Below, piece by piece: positions 12,501 through 24,500 of a DNA stretch of 64,000 nt. Origin of the DNA: Bugula neritina (taxonomy: Eukaryota; Bryozoa; Gymnolaemata; Cheilostomatida; Bugulidae); assembly GCA_964035545.1 (NCBI GenBank), contig OZ037773.1:1322751-1386750 (forward strand). Reading direction: 5' to 3'. The translations under genes were made by a program, and so were the position numbers. The first letter of the stretch is position 1. Every line of letters starts with the position of its first letter. Below the pieces are notes generated by a model that saw only the letters and a list, made by a program, of their open reading frames with translations, searched no databases and was not told where the DNA came from.

Positions 12501-15500
12501 CTATATGGTGTATTCTTATATCATTGTATTATCTATTATATTGTATTACTATATTGTATTATTACTATGTTTTATTATCTTACTGCATTATTTTTGAGAC
12601 AATGTCAAGTGGTGGGACTACATGTGACATTGACATAGGTTGGTATCCCGGACCAGGATGTGACCACCCCCCTCCCCCCAAGTTGTCAGCTGACAGATGT
12701 TGCATAATATTTTGTTGTGAAATTAATTCAGTAATTTAGTTTGGCTGAATTAACAGAACCTGGTATTATGCCATTAATCAAGCTCTTAGTGTATTCTAAC
12801 ACTTTGGCAACCATCCTGAACTCAACTCTTGTGGAAGTTATTAAATGACATTTTTTATGGTACAGGCTTAATTTTTTATTTCCCTTTTCCTTACTGCCTA
12901 ATTGGTGGCTGGTCACTCCTGAGATACCACAGTCGTCCCAGTCTAATATACTAATAGATATATATATACACTTATCATGTCTAATATACTACTAGATATA
13001 CATATATACACTTACCATGTCTAATATACTACTAGATACACTTACCATGTATAATATACTACTAGATATACATATATACACTTACCATGTCTAATATACT
13101 ACTAGATACACTTACCATGTATAATATACTACTAGATATACTTGCCATGTCTAATATAATACTATATATATACACTTACCATGTCTAATATACTACTAGA
13201 TACACTTACCATGTCTAATATACTACTAGATATACTTGCCATGTCTAATATACTACTAGATATACTTACCATGTCTAATGTGCTACTAGATATACTTACC
13301 ATGTCTAACACACTACTAGATATACATACACTTGCAGGCCCCTCTGTCACCACGGTGCTGCATGCTCTCACCATGTCTAACGCCGGAGACTTCATCAACC
13401 TGGAGAGGTTGGAGACGGTAGGCGACTCCTTCCTCAAGTTTGCCGTCACCCTTTACCTCTTCTGTACTCACCCCGGGCTACACGAGGGGAGACTCAGCTA
13501 TGGCAGGGGCAAGCAGGTGAGTTCCTGTTTACATATTCATCTGTTGAGTATATAGTGTAGTGTATGTAGTGTTGAGTATGTCCAGTTGCTGATAGACTGA
13601 GTTTCTCTATAGAAAACTACCTCTTCAGCACCCAGGCTAGCTGTTGGATCTTTGTATACCGTCACAACTTGACCTTTAACCTTTTTCCTAAGTGAATTAA
13701 CTTTTTCTGCTGCTGTCTGGCTAACCCAGTGATTCCCAACCTAGGAGGGGGGCGTATGGGCTTTTCAGGGGGGGGGGTTCATTTCTAGAAGTTTCAAGCA
13801 AATTTTAAACAGCTTTTTGAGCTCCTTTCTTGTTTTCCACTCGCTACAGTACTTGTAAACATGTAGTCCTTTTATGTGAATTCTTTTATTTATTCAGCTA
13901 CATTTTGCAATCTAAGCCTACTTTTACATACATGTGTCTAATATTCACTCTACTGGAACTGCTACATGCTCTACTGCGACTGGAAGTTAAAAAGCAAAAA
14001 CCAACAGGAACTTGTAGCAGTAATGCAAGCTAGTTTCTATAAAGCATTAATGCTTTCAAAGTTAAACTGACGTTGTGACAGGCACAAGTCTGTATCGAAA
14101 ATTCCCTGGCGCAATAAATTAATAGTAAAAGAGCCTGTTCCAGATTCCCTTTCAAAAAACATTTCTGCGAATTTCTTTAAACTCTTAACTAGAGCTGTCT
14201 TCAAAAAAAGAGTTACATGAGGATTTCATTTAGCTGGTTAGCAGTGAAGGAAGATTTAATAAAAACATGTTTCCACTTAGAAAACTCTACCCACGCATTG
14301 CTGACAATGCACTAAAAAATTTAGGATCTTACAGCACAACCTAACACTAACAATTAATAATAAGAAAATAAATTGCCTTGACCTGCTAAGTGACCTAAAG
14401 TATGCTTGTCAAAATTAGAGCCAGCCATCGCACACTATTTATTGAACTGCTCCATGTTGTATACATTCCTAATATATACTTGTATTGTATATTATGTCCG
14501 TCAAATAGATTGAGCTTTTAGAAAGAGGAAAATTAATAATGAACATTTATGAAAGGAGGTAATTGTATGAAGAAAGTTGGGAACCACTGGGCGAACATCC
14601 AACATGTTTTTTAGTTTTGTATTGATGTTTTACTCTAAACTACAGGCAAATGCAAAAGCCATGGCTTAATTGCAGTTTTGCTGCTGCTGCTGCAATATTC
14701 AGAGAAGGCATTTGGTGTGGAAGGTAGACGTGTTTGTGTTCTTCACAGATGCAATACGTGGGGGGGGCACATGAGGCCCTAGTCTGTGGTAGTTCTCTAT
14801 AGTCCCATAGGCTAAATCATTTTTGAAGTGGGGCCAATGAATTTAAATAAAATATTATATAATCTCATCAAATTTCAATCAAACTGTTAAAATATTGTCA
14901 AAGTCTATGGAAGTTGTTGAAATGGAAGAGAATATGCATCTCATGGATTTACGTCACGACTATTATTCACTGGTTTGAAGCATTTTTTCGTTAAATTAAC
15001 ACAAAATAGTTGAAAGTTTCATTGAAGAAGGTGACATTTTGGCAGAGGTCTGCCATGTTGCCAGCAGATTTGAATATTTCAGCTGCAAACCTGGGAAGTA
15101 TTTTGGCAGTCGAGTTAAGAAAATTGCATAATAAGCGGTGCAGGGCCTGGGCTCTGGTCTTCCACTTCATCATTTGTCACCTTTTTTGTAATTTTCATCT
15201 GAAACATCAATTTCCCGGGTTTGCAATTTCATGTAAAGCAAGCCTTATGTGCATAATTTTGAATGGTTTAGTTTGAATGTAAGATTCATTCATTCTCCTT
15301 CCCTTTGCCCTAAGACCAATTACACTAAGGCTACATAAAGTTAGGGGTTGTCTCCCTGTCTCTACTACCTAATTACTACTTTTACACTGAGAGTTTACTG
15401 AAGTTGTTATTAGTGTGTGACATATTATAGAGATTTCACTGTATTTCCTAATATTTCAGGGGAAAGCCATATCTGTAATAATGTTACTAAGTATGGTTAT

Positions 15501-18500
15501 AGTTGCTGGTATTTTCCTATATTCCATGCAACACGGGTTTAGCAACATCACATTCCATAGGTATGCTGGGTGCAGGATACCACCTCGCTGTGTCAATACT
15601 ACTGTGTATCCCTCCTGGCCTTGCTCAGTAGCCTGCTGTGGCGTCACGACCCGTGATGTCACAGCATTTCAACACACAACTACCAGCACTTCTCTGTTAT
15701 GTAAGATTTATGCTTTCTGGGAAGGGGGTACTGGGCCACCCACCCCTCCCTGCTACATTGTGAACTCTGAGAACCATAGTCTAGGTCTCTAGGAAATAGA
15801 AAGATCCTGCCTTACAGTTGAGTTGATGTGTTGAAACAATTCGTAATATTATGTAATAATTTGTTGTGCTGTTTGTTGTCCATAACTTTATATCTTCTTC
15901 ATATATTTTCTCTGTTGGTTTCTGAACCCTTTTACTCCTGCCTGTCAGCATAGTGTGAGTTACTCTGTGATAGTTGTACGTCTCAGCCTGTCAGCATAGT
16001 GTTAGCTACTCTGTGATAGTTGTACGTCTCAACCTGTCAGATTACTATTAAGCAGATTATATAATGGTGCAAATGCTTTCTTATAATTTAAGAGTTATCA
16101 TACCACAGCTAAATGTTAGCATGGAGCTACATTGGTTGGTCCAAATTTGTGAACATGACCTACCACACACTGTGTGTTATCTGTGGGATGGGAAAATTTA
16201 TTAGCTAATGATATTTTAGTTTAACTGTACTGCTCCTCTACAGCAGCATGTTTCTGTAGCTACGAGAAGATGACTTTAGATAATATAAACTCAAAGCGTT
16301 ATGACTATTGGAAAAAGTTTCAATTCAGTTCGATAAAAGTTAAAAACTCAAATTACAACTCAAAAAGTATGCTCGTTAATGGCAACCAGTCAGTTAAATC
16401 AAATTCGCACGAGCGAATACTTTCAGTATTTTATCGGTCTGAAATCCTAACACTACAGTTAATTTTTGGGCATTTAAGATTCCTGCTGGAAAATCCGTGT
16501 CGTAGGACCCTGCTCTTAGTTTCTTTAAATAGGAGCCTGCTTGCACAGGTATGCACTTCCTGTTGTAGATGAGTAGCTCAATAGAATATAGGGGACTTAT
16601 AGCTACGGTTCATAACTTCTACTGAATGGAGAACTTCCTCTCTCGTATTGTGTGTCTAGTTAGAGGGTGACTGACTAAATAAAATAGAATATTAGAATAC
16701 GTAGTAGTATACATTGTCGTAATATCCGTAGTATCAATACTACATCTCCTCACATTAAACTCGCCTCGTTTCACTTGTATACCACTTCCTGTGTTAACTA
16801 AACACTCGTGAGTAATGTGCAAGTCATATTAATCTATAATCTTGTAATAAAATATTCCTCTGTATTTCCGTCTCATCGTTAAATTGTCAATTATTGAAAA
16901 TAATCAATAGTAGAATATGTTCCTAGTTTCTCTTTTTCACTTTGCTATCCATGTCAAGTGTGTGTCACCATGCTTTCTATATATTATTAGGTCATATTAT
17001 ATGTAATATGCTACATTATATATAATATATCATGTAATTCTTTTTGATTTATGTTTGGCATTAGAATATTAAAGTTCCATTTGCCAACAATGACTTGATA
17101 AAGTAAATACTGTGACACTATAAATACAAAATCAACTAATTGTCCTGCAGTGTTATTATAAAGGGGTAGGCGCAGTAATAGAGAAATTGAGAAAAGCCTG
17201 CGTTCTAGATTGGAAATGTAGCTAATCACAGTGAAATTTGTGCAAGTTTCTAGCTTTGCTTAGCTATCTTAGCTACATCGAGAGCCGTTGCAGACAATAT
17301 GCCTACAGCACAGTCAGTGCTAGCTTGCAAACTCGGCCACTTGGCAATAGCTGGTGCTAGTTAATTGGTTGTACTTGTTGGAGAGTAAATATAATTCTAA
17401 GTTGTTGATAAATATTCTTTTCTTCAATGTTGTGGAATACAATTGTTTATAACTTTATGTTATTTATTTCAAAGTTTGTGTTATGATTATATAAGTTTTT
17501 GAATTGATTGTAGTCTTTACTGCCCAAATCACAGCCTAGTTCACTGTAGTTATGTCCTCACTAGAATGGCAATCCAAAATTTCCAAACCAAAATATAGCA
17601 CTTGAGCTATATATAGATTTCTTCACTACTGCACCTTAGTGGTTAATAACAACTTTTCCAAAACCCAATGGTGTTCTGATATGGTGGTGCTCTGAGTCAT
17701 TTGCAGAAATCATTAACCAATCATTTTAGCTAACTCAAAATATATAAATATATAATTCCATATTTCCTGGCTCCAATAAAATTACCAGATCGTGGTGCTT
17801 CTATCAAAGTTACTCACTGTCCCAGTTACTCACTATGTCAGTGACTCACTATCTCAGTCATTTACTGTCCCAGTTACTATCTCAGTCACTCTGTATAACT
17901 GCTCTATTAACTAATGTATGCATGCTTTAGTTTTCTAGAATGATATAATGCTTTGATCTGACATGTGGAAGTTTTCCTCAGATTGACACTTCCTGGTGAA
18001 ATCTGCAGACTAATCCTTCAGAATAGACATTTAATTTCTGACTGGCTGTATAGAAATACATGATTTATTTAAAGCTTTATGCAGGTCGAAACCATCAATA
18101 AATATTTACAAAATAAATAGCTATGTACAAAAAAACCACACTTTGGTGATTAAAATAGTTAAAAAATCTGATTAGTTTGTTAGTATATTCATACTGATAC
18201 TACATATGACAAGTTATGTATAGTATAGAAAACACAAGTGTGGTATATACACATATCATTGCCACAAGATAGATTAAATGTTAATGTTGGTAGGAGTTGA
18301 TTCCCCATGGTTGAGATTGTCACTAACTAAATGATTGTAAAATATTCTGTCTGTTACTTGGTTTTCGTGTAAATACAAGGGAACAGCAAACTCTTTAACT
18401 TGTTCAACTTAGTGGAGTTCACTGTTTTCATTCGGGTGACAAATCTCACCGGCCCCACCCACGCTGCATTGAATGTCTCTTGGAACACCGCAAACAGTCC

Positions 18501-21500
18501 GTCTTTAGTAAAAGCAGACGACTCACAGTACTTGTGTATTCGCTGGTCCTGCAGCAGTTTCTGTATGTGACGTACTTTGACTATCTCCCTTCTCTTAACT
18601 CCTGAACTGTGTACCAGGTCTGACTTGGTTCCCACCAGCACTATTGGTGTGTTCAGGCAATACTGTTCCAGTTCCTTTAGCCAGATGTCCTTGACATTTG
18701 TAAAGGATGATTTGTCGACTAGAGAGAAGCAGAGTATGATGACATCTGCTCGGTTGTATGCAGTCACTCTGCTCTCCAGGTCTGTGCAGTTGGTGTCTGT
18801 GATTGTGGCTGTGTGCTCCTTGCCCTGTACCAGCTGCTTCACTGCAATAACAACCATGCAGAGTTAATGAGTGAGTTGCTGTTACTACTATGCACTAGCT
18901 ACTAGCTATTGAGTACTAGTACTACTACCTATTGAGTACTAGTACTACTACCTAGTCACTGGTTACATACTGTTGACTACCAGTCACTACTCACTACCTA
19001 CCAGCTGTGGAGTACTAGTACTACTACCTAGTCACCAGTTACATACCGTTGACTGCTAACAAGCACCTACTGGTAATCAAGTAGAAGTAGTAGATTGCAC
19101 CCATTTCAGCTCAACTACTGACTGCTGACAGAAAAAATACTTAAACTTTCACCAGCTGATGAGATAATGATTTAAAGTAGTATTTAGATATTTGTGTTAT
19201 ATGCTGCCAGTGTACTAGTATGTGCAGTCTATGTTACTGTTGACTGTGATTACTGTAGATTAAGTTCTTACCTGGATACTGTGAAGGAAGGGGCCTAGAG
19301 TACTGCACTGTGTAAGGGAAGGCTAGGTTAGTTGTGTAACTCCGCAGTAAAGATGTCTTCCCACACTGACTATCTCCAACTACTGCACACTTGAAGTGTC
19401 TCTTTCTGGGCGAATTCATACCTCGTAGAGGCACTCTCATTAAACTACCCGTTGAGCTGTAGTTCACCATAATATCTCGTGTCTCTTTCATCTAGCAATC
19501 ACTGAAATAATGTGCATTTGTCACAGTTAGCTTTATTACGCGCTAGTGTGTGCATCGATGTTGCAAATAATAACGTGCTTCGGCGGCTGCTTTATCTTTT
19601 ATACCCGATTAGCAAACTCGAGTAATTTTATTGGCCAACCACCTAAACAACTTGTGGTCTTTGTCCAATCACATAGCAGAGGTTCTGTAAGATGACAGTG
19701 TGCCTCAGACGAAAGTTCACGGTGACAACAAATCAATATTATGCCAATACAATACACTGACTCATTGTATTCAGTCAAATATTATAAAGTAGTTATTAAT
19801 AGAGTGCATATTTATTCCTGCAGCACAATATGCGATTATAAAACATATTAATAATAGTTTCGTTTATTTATAGATCTATTAAATAAATCAAATTGAAATT
19901 TTGAATAAATTTATGGTTAAGGAAGTTGACTTGGCAGGATGACATTTTTATTGATATTCCTATTGATAAAGTGAACTCCGTCTAATGAAAAGGTTATTTG
20001 GTGATACCAGGAAATAGCAATTAACTGTAGCAGGTAGACCCACCTATACTCTGAGTCCAGGTTTCACATTTTCATTTAATGTGTTTTGGAGCAGATAGTA
20101 TTCACCAGGTCTGTAGTTAAACTGGCGCCCATGCAGAAAGTTATGTTTAGTTTAAATGTTTGCATAGTATCTGTATCTCAGAGGTGTAGCACATGTATAG
20201 CAAAGGTATAACACATGTAAAGTAGAGGTGTAGCACATGTACAGCAGAGGTATAGCGTATGTATAGCAGAGGTATAGCAGAGGTATAGCACAGGTGTAGC
20301 AGAGGTGTAGCAGGGTATAGCAGAAGTATAGAAGGATATAACATATTAGGTATATAGCAGCTAGTATAGGTTCTTCCGGTCTTACAGGTTAGTAACTTCA
20401 ATCTCTTCCTGTTGGGAAGGAAGTTGGGCTTAGCCGAGTATCTTATATCTGAGAAGTTTGAGCCAGCGGACAACTGGCTACCCCCCAGTTACCAGACAGA
20501 TGCAGACTATGTTCCTATGGAAGGTGGGTGACAGTGCAATAACCAGTATTAATAGTAACTATAGTAGTTATAGTAACTTGTAGTAATAGTAACTAGTAGT
20601 GTTATAGTAGCTAGTAGTTATAGTAACTACTAGTTATAGTAGCTAGTAGTAATAGTAACTAGTAGTTAAAGTAGCTAGTAGTGTTATAGTAGCTAGTAGT
20701 TATAGTAACTACTAGTTACTATAACTAGTAGTTACTATAACAAGTAGTTACTATAACTAGTAGTTACTATAACAAGTAGTTACTATAACTAGGAGTTATA
20801 GTAACTACTAGTTATAGTAGCTAGTAGTGTTATAGTAGCTAGTAGTTATAGAGGTAGCAACTGCTTACACTCCCTCTGGTACACTCACTCCTGGTGTACT
20901 CAGGAATAGTATGATGCAATGTTGGGGGAGGCCAGGAATTTCCCTCCAGGAAGCTTTCATTATTTCACTGGGATTACCTCCCATGAGTCATGTTTTCCTC
21001 TGAACCGGGCTAATGCATTGCTCTGTACAAACTCCTTGCTGAGACAATTCAATGGGAGATAACTTGGTGGAACCCCCGAGGCTATTTCCTCAAATAACTC
21101 CATGCAAAATAAGCAGGAAATGGGCTCATTAGAGATTACCAATGACCTCTTCAGTTCATAGATACTTGTTAAACTTTTTAGAGTTTTCTGTCAACTCTCC
21201 AGAAAAAGAATCCAAGGAGGTTTCGCCTGAAAGTGGGACTGTCAGGGCCAACAAAAACCCCCTCATCCCGTATAATTTGAGAACACAGCACAGTATAACT
21301 GATAAAGTTAGTACACTCTGTATTTACTAGGTCACCCGTGTCACTGGACAGCATAGGTCATAAGGTCATTACCTTTATGTCTCACACACTTGTTATTTTC
21401 TGTTTATGTTTCTCAGACTATTGCCGACTGTGTGGAGTCACTGATTGGCTGTTACCTCACTTCCTGTGGGCCGTATGCTGCGAGAGTGTTTATGGCTTGG

Positions 21501-24500
21501 CTGGGTATTGATGTGCTCCCCTCAAGGTATGCAGTGGGACTAGGGCTATGGTTTAAGCCTCAAGGCTATGCACTGTGCAATGTGTTGCACTTGCCAACTT
21601 TATACATAATTCAACAGCTTCTGTCATCTTTTGTAATTTTACTTTAGAATGTGCAGCTCCAATATACAATCTATAATTGAAATGAAATGCATCATTCAAT
21701 ATCAATGACTCATTTCATGTGCTGATGTTATATCACCTCACTTGCACCAACCCGCACCAGCCTTATTTGTTACTATATTTAGAATGTTGAGTGAGTGCCA
21801 GGTGTTGTGTCTGCTATTACTAATCCTATTAGATTCTATGACCAGGACAGTGTGCCATCTCCTCCCAGATTACTAAAATACCTTCTCTATTCCTCAAATT
21901 ATATATTATGTATTTACCTGTTTATCAACTACAGCAGCTTTCAATATGGTGTATGGCTTGTGTGAATTTATGTCATCCATTGCTCATTTCCCTGCTTATA
22001 CAACTTTGGAGCTAAAATTGGCAGAGATGACTCTGTGTATTTTAGGCAGCCTGAGGGTCGAGAGAGTGAGCCTCAGAGTCAAGAGAATGAGCCTGAGGTG
22101 TCTGAACTCGACTATGGATTCAAACTACCTCAACCCCCTCCCGGGCTCATCAAAGGAGGTGCTGAGGCTGAAAAGAAGTTGGCTAGGTTATTCACGGGTC
22201 TGGAGCAGTTTGAGGAGAGCATAGGCTACAAGTTCAAGGACAAAGCCTACTTGGTGCAGGCTTTTACTCATTCCAGTTACATACACAACAACGTGACGGA
22301 CTGCTACCAGAGGTGTGTCTATCTATCCACCACTCTAATCAGATATGGGGGGTGCCTTGTGCTTATCCACCACTGTAAGTGTGTGTCATAGGGTACTTTG
22401 TCTGTATCCACCACTGTGTATATTAAGAGATTCTTTGTAATGTGTATCCACCACTGTGTATATTAAGAGATTCTTTGTGATGTGTATACGACACTGTTAC
22501 AGACTGGAGTTCCTGGGAGATGCTGTTCTAGACTACGTAATAACCAGACGGCTGTTTGAAGACAAGAGGAAGCATTCACCAGGAGTTCTCACTGACCTCC
22601 GGTATGACCTTGAACTCTGCATAACACATCCTGTCACCTCACTGTAGTGTGTACCTCACTGTAGTGTATACTGTCACCTCACTGTAGTGTATACTGTCAC
22701 CTCACTGTAGTGTGTACTGTTACCTCACTGTAGTGTGTACTGTCACCTCACTGTAGTGTATACCTCACTGTAGTGTATACCTCACTCTAGTGTGTACCTC
22801 ACTGTAGTGTATACCTCACTGTAGTGTGTACCTCACTGTAGTGTGTACCTCACTGTAGTGTGTACTGTTACCTCACTGTAGTGTGTACTGTCACCTCACT
22901 GTAGTGTGTACTGTCACCTCACTGTAGTGTATACCTCACTGTAGTGTGTACTGTATACTGTAGTGTATACTGTCACCTCACTGTAGTGTGTACTGTATAC
23001 TGTAGTGTATACTGTATACTGTAGTGTATGCTGTATACTGTAGTGTATACTGTATACTGTAGTGTATGCTTGCTGTTGCAGGTCTGCTTTAGTAAACAAC
23101 AATGTGTTTGCTGCCCTTGCAGTAAAGTGGAACTTCCACAAGTACGTCAAGTGCCTCTCCACGCACATGCTCACTGGCATACACAGGTTCGTACAGCACC
23201 AGAAAGCAAGGGGAGACAAGATACAAGCTGAACAGGTAGGCAGGTTCTGTGCTCTGTTATGATGTAATATATTATGTCATGCAGGATACTAGGTTACGTA
23301 ATGTGATGTAATATCTAATAGTACTTGAACTGGAGTTGGCAGAAATTCATGCACTTATGTTTTATTGTTATATTTATATAGATGTGGAAGGAACTCTGTG
23401 TGTCACACCATATTGTAATATATTGTATTGCACTGTATTTTATTATATTGTATTCTACTACATTTTATTGTGTATTGCACTGTATTACATTGCATGTTAT
23501 TGTATTGTGTTATGGTGTATTTCTCATTGACTTATATAATCAAGTCAACAGACCCTGGTGTAAAATATATTGACTTTACATTACAAAGCATAGCCTGTCT
23601 ATTTGTTTGGGCTTATGCTAACCCCTCCCCAACTGTTACATTATAGTACCTCAGACTGAGTGATGAGGGGGAGAGCGATGAGGAAGTGGAGATACCGAAG
23701 GTGCTCGGTGATATATTTGAGTCGGTGGCTGGGGCCATCTACATCGACAGCGGCATGTCTCTAGACGCGACGTGGCGGGTTTACTTCCCTCTCATGCGGC
23801 AGCAGATTGGTGAGTACAGTATTCCCTCTTCAGTTTCCCAAAGGATGATAACTCCATGTCTGTCAGTTGATAAACAAGTAGGGCTTGTTGTTACACTCTA
23901 TTATTCCAGAACATTCCATACCAACATTTCATACACAGATCACATGTTGCTTGTAATTACAAGTGCTTGATGAAATATGCACTGATGGCAAGTTGTTTCC
24001 TGGTACTGGTTATTTCATTCCTCCCTCAAGTATGATACATTCTGAGTCACATATCACTGCTGGTCATCTGTAGAATATATCATATCACTGCTGGTCATCT
24101 GTAGAATATATCATATCACTGCTGGTCATCTGTAGAATAATCACTGCTGGTCATCTGTAGAATATATCATATCACTGCTGGTCATCTGTAGAATATATCA
24201 TATCGCTGCTGGTCATCTGTAGAATATATCATATCGCTGCTGGTCATCTGTAGAATATATCATATCACTGCTGGTCATCTGTAGAATATATCATATCGCT
24301 GCTGGTCATCTGTAGAATATATCATATCACTGCTGGTCATCTGTAGAATATATCATATCACTGCTGGTCATCTGTAGAATATATCATATCACTGTGCCTT
24401 GTAACTGTGGTTAAACTTTTCAGTGTATTTATCTTTCAGTGAGGTTCAGTAAACACATACCCATGTCTCCAGTTCGGGAACTTCTGGAGAGAGAACCAGA

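Larger units (their letters stand above)
13338..21526 (+). other. DICER1: Dicer RNase IIIa exons, interrupted by a 6.9-kb intron
   Basis: Four exons: 13338-13516 ([15 protein letters not shown], first catalytic motif), 20388-20523 ([12 protein letters not shown]), 21203-21306 and 21417-21526 ([14 protein letters not shown], second motif). The Glu and Asp of the first motif and the Asp and Glu of the second are all present, so metal-dependent cleavage should be intact. The intron 13517-20387 separates the two catalytic motifs and houses a hAT relic and an antisense GTPase gene. Confidence 0.93.

Noticed and set aside
15481-15792. 103-residue ORF with a hydrophobic start
   Set aside because: No family resemblance, overlaps another ORF on the opposite strand, and no supporting splice or promoter signals.
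16270-16572. 100-residue ORF inside the Dicer intron
   Set aside because: AT-rich lysine/asparagine/serine composition, no recognisable domain, no partner exon with good splice sites.
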